Positions 51,539-62,745 are shown, counted from the first letter of the stretch. The stretch: DNA of 64,000 bases from Earliella scabrosa (GCA_022605405.1 JABYQQ010000008.1:310001-374000), one strand, 5' to 3'. Notes: generated by a model from the letters alone, not told the origin. Program-made: numbers and translations.

Positions 51539-52270
51539 ACTTGGTTTTGAGTGGGCCATTGCTGACATGAATGATTGATGAGGATTTTCGAAACTGAAGT
51601 ATAGATACACTACTACCTGTGGCAACATTAGAGCTTAGTATAGACTAACAAAGACATGACATATTCTCCAGAGGTCTGCAGTTTCTTGGCTGAATAGTTT
51701 ACAATATGGCCACAATATTGAACTTGATCTTTAGTTGCAATTCCATCATGGTACCAGATCCCTCCAGATAGATCTACAAACTGGCATACAAAGTGTTTGT
51801 CATGGTAGTATATGGTACCACAAAGCCTATACATTTGGTGTATCTCTGGTAGTGTTATTTGGTTCTCTATAACAACTTTGTCTGTAGTGATAAATGCAAT
51901 AATATTAGGGGTCTTCTCATATTTCTGTATCTTCTGAATTGATCTACCACATTGAGGACAAGCAGATGTGGTTTCTGAATTGCAAGTGCATTGAACCATT
52001 GCATTACTGACTTTCCCTTATGAATTCCAAGTCTTGTAGGGTGGTTTTTCCAGAAGTCCACATGACATGTCCATACCACTTTCTCACTCTTTGTAGTGAC
52101 AGATTGATACTCACAGGCTCTACATATATGATACTCAAGAAGAATAGGTTCATTTATTGCAAGAGTGCTTCTGATAAGACTATATATATCAGTGGGATTG
52201 CTACCTTTGGGACCAAGATCAGCATTTTCTTGACCAAGTTTAATTCTAAACTGATCCCAAGCATGAACAA
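51539..52270 (-). pseudogene. USP-like (ubiquitin-protease-type) reading frame at the 3' end of a Helentron-like element
   Basis: Minus frame from 52270: VHAWDQFRIKLGQENADLG, paired Cys (CRACEY, CTCNSETTSACPQCGRS), a frameshift near 51990, then MYRLCGTIYYHDKHFVCQF and GGIWYHDG, ending EYVMSLLVYTKL at 51628. The HF...WYHDG layout resembles the His box of USP-fold cysteine proteases. 50 nt after the stop comes CTCATCAATCAT, then a tail with hairpin (51552-51539), the same terminus as the non-autonomous elements. The N-terminus is cut by the insertion boundary. Confidence 0.65.
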
Positions 52271-53040
52271 TGGTCAAGCTGCTCACTCCTGAGCCATACC
52301 ATGGCAAGGATCCCATCGCCGCTCTCACCTCCCTCTCACAAGCAAAGGCGTTCTTCGACAACCTCCCCACCGCGGTCACAAAGGACCTGAAATTCCAGAT
52401 GATTCTGGGTTTTCTCAAAGACAACACGGCAGTCTGGGCCTTGCCCTACTACGCACAGCTGGCAGGCTCTTCGCCTTGCTGGGCCGACTTCGCGGCTTTC
52501 GAAACGGACTTCAAAGCCCACTTCTGTGCGGTCGACGACAAGGCCTCCGCCTACGAAGAACTCCGGCAGCTCAATCGAGGGGCCCAGCGTCCCAAGATGG
52601 CCACCGTCAAGGAGTGGACGGCCAAGTTCACCGCGATCACCGCTCGGACAGGCCTTGGAGAGGAGGACAAGCGCATGCGCCATCGAGATGGCCTTCCCGA
52701 GCAGTTGCGCACCGCCCTCATCACCAGTGGGCGTGACGTCTCGACCTTTGCCAAGATGCAGAAGGAGGCCCTCGAGATCAGCCAGGGCCTTGCGTCCATC
52801 GAGGCCAGCAAGTTCCGTCCCTTCAAAGGGAAGGCCAAGGAACAGGTCGCTGGTACGAGCACCGACCAGCAGACGGAGACCCGCACGTGCTTCAAGTGCG
52901 GGAAACCGAGGCACATTGCACGCAACTGCAAGGCCAAGAAAATCTCCGCCGCTCAGTTCGAGCAGATGGAGGCCAAGATGAAGCAGCTGCAGGAACAGCT
53001 GGCCTCTGTGAAAGCGGCAGAGAAGACGGAGGATTTTTGA
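52271..53040 (+). pseudogene. Gypsy gag, capsid and zinc-knuckle part
   Basis: Continues the gag frame begun at 33242. Capsid helices (SLSQAKAFFDNLPTAVTKD, AVWALPYYAQL, VKEWTAKFTAITARTGL), CCHC zinc knuckle CFKCGKPRHIARNC, C-terminal coiled coil (AAQFEQMEAKMKQLQEQL). Stop at 53038-53040. The pol frame overlaps in -1. Confidence 0.85.
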
Positions 53041-54680
53041 TCCGGACCTCACTAGCGGCTGCGGGTGTAGGTCCTTGTACGAATAGTCGGTTTGCTGTAC
53101 TCGGGTCCGGGATTATCTATGAACTAGATCGTGATGGCCAACACTTTCACGTCCCAGTACAGCTAATCGGCAAGCAGCACCGGAAGGAGGTGGTGGCCAT
53201 GGTGGACAGCGGTGCCACTACAACCTTCTTGAGTAGACAGTTCGTCAAGGAGAACCGTGTGATTACGCGGAAGTTGGCTACGCCGATACCGCTGTATAAC
53301 ATTGATGGAACTCTGAATCGTGATGGTACGATCACAGATGTTGCCATCTTGGAACTGGAGATAGGAGCACACCGAGAAAAGGTGGTGTTCACGGTCACGG
53401 ACATCGGCATGGAGGACATCATCATCGGACTGGATTGGTTACGCAAACACAATCCTGAGGTCGATTGGGACCAAGGGACGTTGAAGCTGTCCAGATGTCC
53501 TGCATCGTGTCCACCCTGCTTTGAAGGCCAACTGCCTGCTCAGACGGACACGTGTGATACGGGGGTTAGGCCTACGGTGCGTCAACGTACTCGGCGAGTG
53601 CGGAATGTTAAAGAAGTAGGGAAGATACAGGCTACAGTGATGGTCGAGGAGGACCTCAAATCAGCCACCCCGTCGAGTATACTGGTTGAATGGGATAACT
53701 CCGAGGATGCCCTTCTGTACTCCTGGGAGCAAGGACATGCCTTGTCCAACGCTCCACAACTGTTTGCAATGGCTGGCTACACGTACTCGCAGCAGCTTGC
53801 AGAGCAGGAGTACCAGAAGAAGGAAGTGCATCTGGTGGAACAGATTGTCCCTGAACGGTATCACCAGTATCTACGCGTGTTTTCCAAAGATGCATCAGAA
53901 CGGCTTCCTAAGCATGGACCGTATGATCACGCGATTGAACTGGTACCAGAGGCCAAGATGTTCCATTCACGAGTGTACCCCCTCTCCCCCAACAAGCAGG
54001 TAGAACTAGATAAGTTCCTGCAGGAGAACCTGGCTAAAGGCTACATTAGCGAGTCGAAGTCGCCCATTTTGTCGCCCTTCTTCTTCATCAAAAAGAACGG
54101 TAGTCTGCGACCCGTACAGGACTACCGTCGGCTCAACGAGATCACCGTGAAGAATCGGTATCCGATTCCTCTCGTCTCAGAGCTGATGGATCGACTCAAA
54201 CAGGCCAAGGCCTTCACTAAGTTGGACATTCATTGGGGGTACAACAACATCCGGATTAAGACGGGAGATGAGTGGAAAGCTGCATTTGTCACGAACCAAG
54301 GGCTCTTCGAGCCAAATGTGGTGTTCTTTGGGTTGACCAACTCGCCTAGCACCTTTTCGGCTTACATGAACGACATCTTTAAGGACCTCATTGTGGAAGG
54401 AAAGATCACGATCTACTTAGATGACATCCTGATCTTCTCCAACAACCTTGAGACACATCGCACCATTACCTGCGAAGTCCTGAAAAGATTGGCAGAGCAT
54501 GACCTGTTCTGCAAGCCTGAGAAATGCGAGTTCGAAGTCCCCAAGGTCGAGTACCTTGGTGTCCTTGTGTCCCACAACCGTGTCGAGATGGATCCTGTCA
54601 AAGTGAAGGGTATTCAGGAGTGGCCCACTCCCCGCAATGCGTCTGATGTCCGGAAGTTCCGAGGATTTGCGAATTTCTAG
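52887..54680 (+). pseudogene. Gypsy pol: protease and reverse transcriptase
   Basis: Starts inside gag in the -1 frame, consistent with programmed frameshifting in Gypsy elements. Aspartic protease VAMVDSGATTTFLSRQF with IIIGLDWLRKHNPEVDW; RT with KSPILSPFFFIKKNGSLRPVQDYRRLN, FTKLDIHWGYNNIRI, GLTNSPSTFSAYMND, catalytic YLDDILIFS, CKPEKCEFEVPKVEYLGVLVS. A TAG at 54678-54680 replaces the expected Tyr of NFYxRFI, so the polyprotein is broken by a single nonsense codon. Confidence 0.92.
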
Positions 54681-55799
54681 AGCAGATTCATCCAGGACTT
54701 CAGTCGCATTTGCAAACCCTTGGATCGTCTCACCGGCGAAGTGCCCTGGCAATGGGGACAGGACGAACAGGAGGCTTTCGACGAGCTGAAACGCCGCTTT
54801 GTTCAGAATCCGGTACTGTGCATGTACGATCCGAACAAAGACACACGCATCGAGGTGGATGCCTCGGGATATGCAACCGGAGGAGTACTTGCACAGTTAC
54901 AGGACGATGGCAAATGGCACCCGGTCGCCTTTCACTCTGAGTCGATGAGCGAGGCAGAGCGCAACTACGAGATCTACGATAAAGAGATGCTTGCGATAAT
55001 ACGGGCCTTAGAGGCCTGGCACCACTACCTGGAAGGGTTACCAAGGCGTTTCAAGATTCAGTCAGACCACAAGAATCTCGAATATTGGCGCACCGCACAA
55101 CATCTCACTCGTAGACAGGCGCGATGGGCACTTTATCTGTCTAGGTTTGACTTCGAGATCACGCACAAACCAGGCACATCCAACGGACGTGCAGATGCAC
55201 TCTCCAGGCGTCCTGATCACCAGAAGGATGATGCCGATGACAACCTAGACCAGATAGTGCTACGACCGGAACAGTTCAGGCTACTGGCAGCTCGTAGAGG
55301 ACACAATGCGGTAGTGGCAGACAAAGCCCTGCTAAAGCGTATTCGCACTTGCTCCGAACGGGAGCAGGAGGTAGCAGAAGCTTTACAGAAAGTGGAGAAA
55401 CTAGGACCAGCGCGGCTCCAGAGTGACCTCGTCGATTGGAATGTCGAGCAAGGCCTCATCCTCTATCGAGGAAAGGTCTACGTACCAAAAGACGAGGCAC
55501 TCCGCACTGAGATTGTCCGAATTCACCACGACCTACCTCCTGCGGGACACCCAGGGCAGTGGAAGACGCTTGAGTTGGTATCGCGCAATTACTGGTGGCC
55601 AGGGATGGGCAAATTCGTTAAGGAGTACGTGGGGACATGCGACACTTGTCGACGCCCTAAACCCGTACGGAGTCGACCTCAAGGTCTTCTCAAACCCAAC
55701 GAAATCCCTGAAAGGCCTGGACAAATTGTCACTTGTGACTACATCGTCGGCCTTCCCGAGGACTGCAGTTCGCTGCAGACCTATTCCGTGCCATTCTGA
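54681..55799 (+). pseudogene. Gypsy pol: RNase H and integrase N-terminal part
   Basis: Same frame as the RT. RNase H: IEVDASGYATGGVLAQLQ, YEIYDKEMLAIIRALEAWHHYLEG, QSDHKNLEYW, GRADALSRRPD. Integrase zinc domain: HHDLPPAGHPGQWKTLELVSRNYWWPGM, CDTCRRPKP. The core begins (VTCDYIVGLPEDC), but the stretch with the first catalytic Asp loop onwards is deleted: about 80 codons are missing before the sequence resumes at 55797 in another frame. Confidence 0.9.
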
Positions 55800-56166
55800 A
55801 GGGCTTAGGCATTGAGAGCGCCCTATCCACTGCGTATCATCCCCAGACCGACGGACAGTTGGAGCGGTTCAATCAGGAAGTAGAGGCGTACTTGCGAGCA
55901 TTCTGCAGTCAGCGACGAGATGACTGGGTCAAATGGCTCCCCATCGCAGAGTATGCACTCAACGGCAGAGTTCACTCATCAACGGGTTACTCCCCCTTCT
56001 TCCTGATGTACGGATACGAACCGCAATTTCTGGTACCTGCCAACCCGGACACACAAGTACCTGCAGCCAACGAGCGACTCGCAGAGCTTGCCAAGGCACG
56101 CGAGGATGCCACGGCTGCATTGACACTGGCAGCAGAGCATATGAAGGAGTACTTCGACTGTCACGC
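55800..56166 (+). pseudogene. Gypsy integrase C-terminal remnant
   Basis: Reads LGIESALSTAYHPQTDGQLERFNQEVEAYLR (catalytic Glu region), then WVKWLPIAEYALNGRVHSSTGYSPFFLMYGYEP. Truncated near 56166, where a stub of the neighbouring Copia LTR begins. Confidence 0.88.
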
Positions 56167-56199
56167 ACAGGAACTCGCGCTATTGCGCAGAGTTCAACA
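56167..56199 (-). repeat. 33-bp stub of the Copia 3' LTR
   Basis: On the minus strand TGTTGAACTCTGCGCAATAG is preceded by a polypurine tract AGGGGGGAG and matches the start of the full LTR copy at 62746. The rest of the LTR is missing at the junction with Gypsy. Confidence 0.8.
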
Positions 56200-56214
56200 C
56201 TCCCCCCTGACCGA

Positions 56215-57588
56215 TCAAGTCCCCAGCCCCAGCATCTTCACCATCTCAAGCACCTTTGGCTTGGGCAGCGACTTGGTGAGAATGTCAGCTGGCATGTCTG
56301 AAGTGTGCAGATGCACAACCTCAATCCGTCCCTTGGCCACTTCGTCCCAGAGCCAGTAGAAGCCCAGATCGAGGTGCTTCATGCGCCCATGGTGCTCGGG
56401 ATTTTTCGCAACAGAGAGAGCAGAGAGGTTGTCGATGTGGAGTGTGGAGGCTGAGGTAACGTCGAAGCCAAACTCCGTGAAGAGGTTGCGCAGCCAGAGC
56501 ATTTCCTGGCCAGCAGAGACAGCAGCGACGAACTCTGCCTCTGTGGTAGACAGTGCAACGATTGTCTGGAGACGACTCGACCAGGAGATCGCTCCAGTGC
56601 CCATCTTGATCACGTAGCCAGACGTCGAGCGACCAGTGTCTGGACAGCCTGCGTGGTCGGCATCGGTGTAGGAGGTGAAGAGCTCGGAGTCGGAGGAAGG
56701 GGAGTATGTGAGCTTGTAGCCGAGTGTGCCCTTGATGTAGCGAAAGAGGTGCTTCACCGCCTTCCAGTGTGTCATCCCAGGGTTTGTCGAGAAGCGAGCA
56801 AGGTTGCCAACAGTGCGAGCAATGTCTGGACGTGTCGCCACAGCGAGATAGAAGAGGGAGCCAACAGCCTGGTTGTAGGGGATGTCCTGCATCTCGCGGA
56901 TGTCCGAGGGCGAGCTGGGGGCCATGTCTGAGCTGAGACAAAGACCGGGGTCCATGGGTGTGCTGACTGGGTCGCAGTTTGCAAAGCCGTATCGCTCGAG
57001 GACATCGAGTGCGTACTGACGCTGCGAGATGGAGAGGGAACGGTTCGAGTGGTCGCGCTCAATCTTGACCCCAAGGAGCCAGGACGTTGGACCAAGATTG
57101 CGCAGCTTGAAGTGCTTGCGCAGGTCGTCCTTGACGCGCTGAATGGCCGCCTTTGACTTGCCTGCAAGCGTGATGTCGTCGACGAAGACAGGAATGATGA
57201 CACGTACACCATCGCGCAGGTAGACCCAGACACTGTGCTTGCAGACAAGGCGCAAAAATCCGAGCTTCAGAAGCACCTCGTGCAGCTTCTCGTGCCAGCA
57301 ACGACCAGCCTGCTTGAGGCCATAGAGAGCCTTGCGAAGGCGCCACACCCACTCTGGAGACTTTTCCTCGAACCCCTCTGGCTGCTTCATGTACACCTCC
57401 TCCTTCAGCTCGCTGTTGAGGTAGGCTGAGGAGATGTCCACGGACTCGAGTTCGAGGTCCTCAAGCACTGCAAGCGCAAGGATGGCTTGGATCGACGCCC
57501 ACTTGGGAGTAGGGGCGAAGGTCTCGTTGTAGTCGAAGCCAGGCTCGCCAAAGTGCTCCTGGTTCGCCTTGCATGCGTGCTGCACCAC
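56215..57588 (-). pseudogene. Copia reverse transcriptase-RNase H
   Basis: Long open frame with VDISSAYLNSELKEEVYMKQPEGF, WRLRKALYGLKQAGRCWHEK, catalytic FVDDITLAG, RNLGPTSWLLGVKIERD, GSLFYLAVATRPDIA, DADHAGCPDTGRSTSGYV, SLSTTEAEFVAA and HTSDMPADILTKSLP at the RNase H end. RT signature residues are intact; the upstream part of the polyprotein is frameshifted, so the element as a whole is dead. Confidence 0.92.
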
Positions 57589-58068
57589 AGACTCGAAGGC
57601 GACCTCAAGCGCATCGTCGTACGACAGGAAGTCCTCGCATGCGTGAGCGCTGGATAGGGCCTGAACCCAGCATGGTCGTTGGCTTCATGGTGCGCTAGAG
57701 GACGTGGAGCTGGAGCTGGGGGTGGACGTGGTGCAGGCGCAGGAGGCGCAGGAGGTGCAGGAGGTGCAGGCGCGCACGGTGCATGTGCGGGAGGTGCTGG
57801 CGGTGCTGGCGGTGCTGGCGGACTGGGGGAGCGCAAAGGGACGTCAGGAGGCTGCTGGTGAGGCGGTGGAGGCACATTTTGCGGTGCAGGAGGTGCAGGA
57901 GGTGCAGGATCATCCGAGTCATCTCCCCCCTGATTGTACAGCTCTGCCACATCTGGCGCGTCCTCTGACGGCTCGTCCGCGTCCTCTGCCACTCCAGGGA
58001 CATCGACCTGGTCCAGCGGGACACCAAAGACGTTGATGAACGGCGAGTTCCCTGGGAAGCAGCGCTCG
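57589..58068 (-). pseudogene. Copia integrase-RT linker with Pro-Ala repeats
   Basis: Coding linker (LDQVDVPGVAEDADEPSEDAPDVAELYNQ, then PPAPPAPPAP runs) made by GGAGGTGCA-type microsatellite DNA at 57690-57930. Frameshifts separate it from both neighbours. Confidence 0.75.
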
Positions 58069-58621
58069 TCAAAGACAGCGTGCAAGGAACTTCTTTGCAG
58101 CAGGATTCCAGAAGCGCCACGCCTCTGTGCCCTCAGGGTACCCAACGAAGATGCACTTGCGCGTGTGTGGCTGCAGCGCCTTGCAGTTCTTCTTGCGCAC
58201 GAGCACGTAGGCCAGACAGTGAAAGACGCGGAAGTAGGAGACATCCGGCTTGCGTCCATTGCCCTTCCACACCGTGTAGGGAATGCGGCCGTCGAGTGCA
58301 GAGGTAGGCATGCAGTTGCGCATGTGGACGAACATCGAGACGGCGAGAGACCAGAACGAGGGAGGGAGCTTCGACTGGACGAGGAGTGCGGTGGATCCCT
58401 CAGCGATGGTGCAGTTTCCTCGCTCTGCGACGCCATTCTGATGCGGCTCATCTGTCTCTGTGTGCTGGCGGTGGATGCCGTGCTCGGTGCAGAAGTCAAT
58501 GTACTCCTGGCCCATATACTCGCCGCCCTTGTCATCGCGCGTCGCCTTGATGCGCAGGCCCAGGCAGTTCTCCGCGTAGGCCTTGTACGACTTGAACGCA
58601 GCAAACTCGTCGCTCTTGCGC
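58069..58621 (-). pseudogene. Copia integrase, C-terminal half, 5' truncated
   Basis: Starts abruptly at 58621 inside the core (FKSYKAYAENCLGLRIKATRDDKGGEYMGQEYIDFC), then QHTETDEPHQNGVAERGNCTI (catalytic Glu), MRNCMPTSALDGRIPYTVW, RKCIFVGYPEGTEAWRFWNP. Everything upstream (gag, protease, 5' LTR) is missing. Confidence 0.88.
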
Positions 58622-60491
58622 TAGCATTCCTGTTTGCTTGGTACTGTGTGGCTGCATCTCCCACCTTGCCCCAAACTCTTGTGCACACGATACGCTCAAT
58701 AAGGTTGTCAAACATTTGCTGAGTGGTGTGATTGCAGAGCTCAGTCTGTTCATCAATGAGCTTGCATACAAGGCTTCGAACATCGTGCAGGTCTTTAATT
58801 CAACATAGACAATGGTGCTGGAGGCAGAGATCACCACTGCCACCATGCTACAAATTTCAAATCAGATGTCATAAGTTTTCTGGTAATCCAGCTGTCACAC
58901 TAATGAGCACCAGGTTGCTCTGCAGACCCATGGGAGCCAAGGAATGGGTGTACAAATGGGGAACCCAGACAGAGCTGCTAACCAGGTCCCCTCAGCCTGA
59001 ATCTAACCTTGTCGCGCATTGAAGCACCGTCAACTCGAGGTGGTAATTGCTGTGCAAGAGCGAGTGCACTGGCAGCAGGTTTATATGTGCTGGCAGCATG
59101 CTCATTCCCACACCTGCTGTGCCAGGGCATGTGTGTCTGCTTTCAGCGCTGCTCTGCTCAGGTTTAGGTTATCCCACTCATTCGCAACGGCCGTGGCCAG
59201 GTCGCACTCCCCAACTTGATGCCCCCTCTTTCTGCTGTCCCTCAAAACTAAGCTAAGACACAAGACAACCCAAGACCAGACAGGTACATCAAGCTCAGCC
59301 ACGCACCTGAGCTGGAGACCAAGCCTGCACACATCTAGCCTGCAGACATAGCCTCGATCCAAGATGGGGACACCATCTCAACAACTGAAGGCATGCATGA
59401 GAGTCTAAAAACCTCATTTGCCAGAGAGCATCACCCCTGCTCACTAGCTGTTTGGTACTCTGGACCAGTGTGAGCCCAATTGCCCTGCTGTTGAACTTGC
59501 TCAGGGGTCACTACTGCCCCTGGAACTCACATTGCATGTTCGCCCACACCATTCTGCCTACTACCCACTGACTGTGACTTTTGTTTGTATGGTACCTGAG
59601 CAGGACCACAGGTTCTCGCTCACCCAGTTGTGTGCCTTGCTGAAGAAGGACAGCCAGAGTGATCTGTCAGAAGAATAGGCGCCACACTGAGGTGACCATG
59701 GTGATGGATGTCAGCTCACAGAATTGTGAAATGTGCACAACAAGCTTGATGGTTATGTTAGGCGATAGTGTGGGTGGACCCATGGGTGTCATCAGTCATA
59801 CCAACACCCATAGTCACAGTTTATCCATACTCATGGCGATGGATGTGGGTGTCATGTGGATGAACCCATGGGTGCACAAGGGTATTAAGCCTTTAATGTA
59901 CTTGTTTGATAGCTCAGACAGTTGTTTTCCAATCAATGAGTACACATGAGTCTCTGTGACAGTGACAATGTATGAGATGTCATGACAGCTGTTGAAACAA
60001 TGTGTTCAACATTTTCATCAGGGGTCACACCCATATCCACGCCACGTGGGTGTGAGTCAAAGCACGGGTGCTGTGTTTGTAACCCACATCCATGGTGAAA
60101 ACCCACAGACACCCACCTGGGTTTCCCATATCCACACTATTCCATGCATGATGGACATCCTTGCGCTTGAACACAACCCCATATGCAGGTGCAATGGCAG
60201 GTCGGAGTGGTAGAATATGGAGCCAGGTGAGTCAATCCTCATGCCCCTCTCAGTTGGCCACGTTCAAGTGCACACATCCTCGCCCTGGCTTGCAACCTTG
60301 TACCTGTCCTCGATGTCCACCTTGGGGACAAGCTCAAGCTCATTCCTGTCCCTGTCCTCATGTCTGTCCCTGCTCCTCTTGCCCTTGATTTTGTGCAACC
60401 TTGCTAAAGCTGAGCACAGATCTACCTACCTATGGATGGTCCAGACCCGAACCTACAAGTAACTGAGTATTTCACACCTTGATCCAGATTT
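58622..60491. repeat. unassigned DNA with ACCCAT/ATGGGT arrays
   Basis: No coding frame recognised. 59775-59880 and 60020-60135 are rich in ACCCAT, CACCCA and their complements in both orientations (for example ACCCATGGGTG), resembling the ACCCTT and ACCCGT arrays at 27-31 kb. Confidence 0.55.
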
Positions 60492-60908
60492 TGTTGGCTG
60501 CAGGGCACCTCAGAGCAGTCACAATGGCCTAGGTCGAGCTCTGTGAAGTCTAATATATTGCAGATGACAATAACACCCACCTAGGTCGAGCTCTGTGAAG
60601 TCTAAGGACGCCAGAGCTCGACGAGGGGGAAGTTTGCAGTGCGCGCTACATCGTGAGACAACTGTACAGTTGTGCGCGCAGTAAGGCGCCGAAAATCAAC
60701 GAAGAAAAATGACAAGGCAAAAGCGCCCAAAAGTGCGAGGGTTCAATCCTGGGAGTGGGCAAAAGCGAAAACATTTTATCACTCGGAAATGGCGCGCGAA
60801 CTCCGCGCGCCAATTGGAGCGTCGGTTGGGCGCACTGCCAGTGACCCTCCTGCAAATTTGTGACTTGGTGCGGTCACAGGAATGCGCGCTATCGCCCAGA
60901 GTTCAACA
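60492..60908 (-). repeat. solo LTR of the Copia family (minus orientation)
   Basis: 417 bp, TG...CA ends, flanked by a perfect 5-bp target duplication GATTT (60487-60491, 60909-60913). Matches the LTR at 62746-63156 in opposite orientation. Contains a 25-bp direct repeat (CTAGGTCGAGCTCTGTGAAG...) twice near its outer end (60528 and 60583). Confidence 0.85.
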
Positions 60909-62745
60909 GATTTGCGGTGATCTGAACCTACAGATCAGATCACAGGTCAACCTGTAGGTTGACCCTTCTTGGCGCGCCACTACCACCATCTCCTTTTTTC
61001 CCATGCTTCAGCCTTTAAGGGCAGGCTTAAAGTGTGTGGCTCTCAGGCAATCTAGGTGCTACAGGCGGCTCATCTGTCTGAGAGGGGGTTCATGCAAGTG
61101 GGAGACCAAACACAACGCTGGATGGAGCTGCGGGACCGGCACGAATAACGGGCGCCAAACCTGCCAGCGCATTGCCCGCCTCGTCCCAGGCTGCGAGAAA
61201 GAAGCCTATCAGACCTGCAAGTAATCAGCAGAAGCTCTTCGTGGAGGCAGAGAAGCAATAGGGGATCTTGAGGCAACAATCAAGTTCTTGCAATCAAGGC
61301 AGCTGATCCCCGAGGGGAACGGAACAGGCACTGATCACCGGGCTCCTCCACTTCGCCGTCGCTGCGCCGGCAGCAGAACTGGCAAGGAAGGGGCTCATCT
61401 CCTTCGTGCACCTGGCAAAAGCGGTGCTGGAAGACAGGACTCTCTCAGCACTGGCGGCAGGAGTGGCGGAGCGGGCGGAGACGCAAATCTCCATGTGACT
61501 GGACGATCACACCACGAAGCTCGAAGAGGAGGTCGGAGGCATCGCGGCGAGCGTGGGAAAGGCGCTCATGGGGATTGAGAAATGTGCGGCAAGGGTGGAG
61601 AAATCTTGCGAGCACATGGAGCAGGCAAGGGCGGCTTTGGAGAGTGCGAGGAAGGAGCTGCAGCAGATGCGGGCTCGCACGGGCGATGCGACAGGTACGC
61701 CCACCGCGCCCCTCCCCACGCTAACCTTGGACTCTGCCCCAGCGCGAACTCGAGCTGTCGACCTCGTGGACCTCCTCCAGCGTCAAGTGCTGGTTCGAGG
61801 GGTCGCACTCAAGGATAAGCAAGGACAACTCCTCACGGACCGGGAGGCCCTCGAGAAAGCCTGCCGCACCCTCAACATGCTCGCGCAGGGAGGTCAAGGA
61901 GCCAAAGTGCTGCATGCGCTGCCAGCGGCTCGACGGCCACTTTGCGAAGGACTGCCTGGCGGCACACAATGTATGCGCAAGGTGCATGGGTGCACACGTG
62001 ATGGTGCAATGCATGGTGGCGGACCCTGTGGCATTCAAGTGCGCCAACTGCGGACAGCCAGGCCACGCCGTATGGGACCTCGCTTGCAGGTGCGCGCTCT
62101 CGCTGCGCGAAAGGCTGACAGCGGTTTCAGGTTTTTTGTTACCAACAACCCTGAGACATGGGTTCTGGAGGAGGAGGTTGCACAAGCACCCCCACCGCCA
62201 ACTGTCTGGTCACAGATACAGCACCATTTTGAGGTGGCGGAGGAAGGCATGCAGCAGACACGGCTTGGAGGTGGAGCTTTCATCGACGACGCGACATGCC
62301 CAACTCCCCGTAGCACCCAATAATGACAGACTCCGCGCCACTTCCACATCTGGCAGCAGAACATCAACAAATCCGCCATAGGCCAGCAAGATCTACTCTT
62401 GAAAGCAACACCGACCGACTTCGACATTTGCGCTCTGCAGGAGCCCACGCTCGACCACCTCTCGCTCACCAGGGGAAACGCGCACTGACGGGCGGTCTCC
62501 CCATCGGTCTGTGACCCCAACACCTCGACACCGCAGGATGCCTGCGCTCGGTCCTCTTTATCAACAAAAAACTCTCCACCAATGCCTGGCATCCCATCAC
62601 CATACCTCACCCGGATTTCACCGCCGTCACTATCAAGTCTGACACGGCAACAATCCATCTCTTCAACCTCTACGTCGACGGCAACACCGACACAGCAATA
62701 TGGGCCGCGGCGCGAGCAGCTCGTCGCCTAGTTGGTCCCTCTATC
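60909..62745 (+). pseudogene. Tad1-like LINE fragment (ORF1 zinc knuckles and endonuclease start)
   Basis: ORF1-like frame 61553-62100: coiled coil (CEHMEQARAALESARKELQQM), LLQRQVLVRGVALKDK, then CCHC knuckles MRCQRLDGHFAKDC, CARCMGAH, CANCGQPGHAVWDLAC after a frameshift near 61905. ORF2 start at about 62340: FHIWQQNINKSAIGQQDLLL, DFDICALQEPTLDHLSL, RSVLFINKKLSTNAWHPITI, LFNLYVDGNTD, the apurinic-type endonuclease of Tad1/I-clade LINEs, broken by frameshifts and cut off at 62745 by an LTR. Reverse transcriptase is absent. Confidence 0.8.

Larger units (their letters stand above)
33542..52270. mobile_element. 18.7-kb Helitron-rich block inserted in Gypsy gag
   Basis: Bounded by a 5-bp direct repeat TGGTC (33537-33541 and 52271-52275). 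The block is AT-rich, unlike the flanking GC-rich gag halves. Both ends fall inside Helitron-type reading frames: truncated helicase at the left, truncated USP-like protein at the right, both on the minus strand. No terminal inverted repeats are visible. The components are annotated individually. Confidence 0.75.

Noticed and set aside
51539..51600. Terminal tail read as coding on the plus strand (LGFEWAIADMND)
   Set aside because: Similar open readings exist at other copies, but the tail also occurs next to non-coding elements and its hairpin is conserved, so a structural role fits better; not fully excluded.
60735..60760. Pol III B-box-like GGTTCAATCC suggesting a tRNA or SINE
   Set aside because: No A box or cloverleaf found, and the sequence is inside a TG...CA LTR with its own target duplication.
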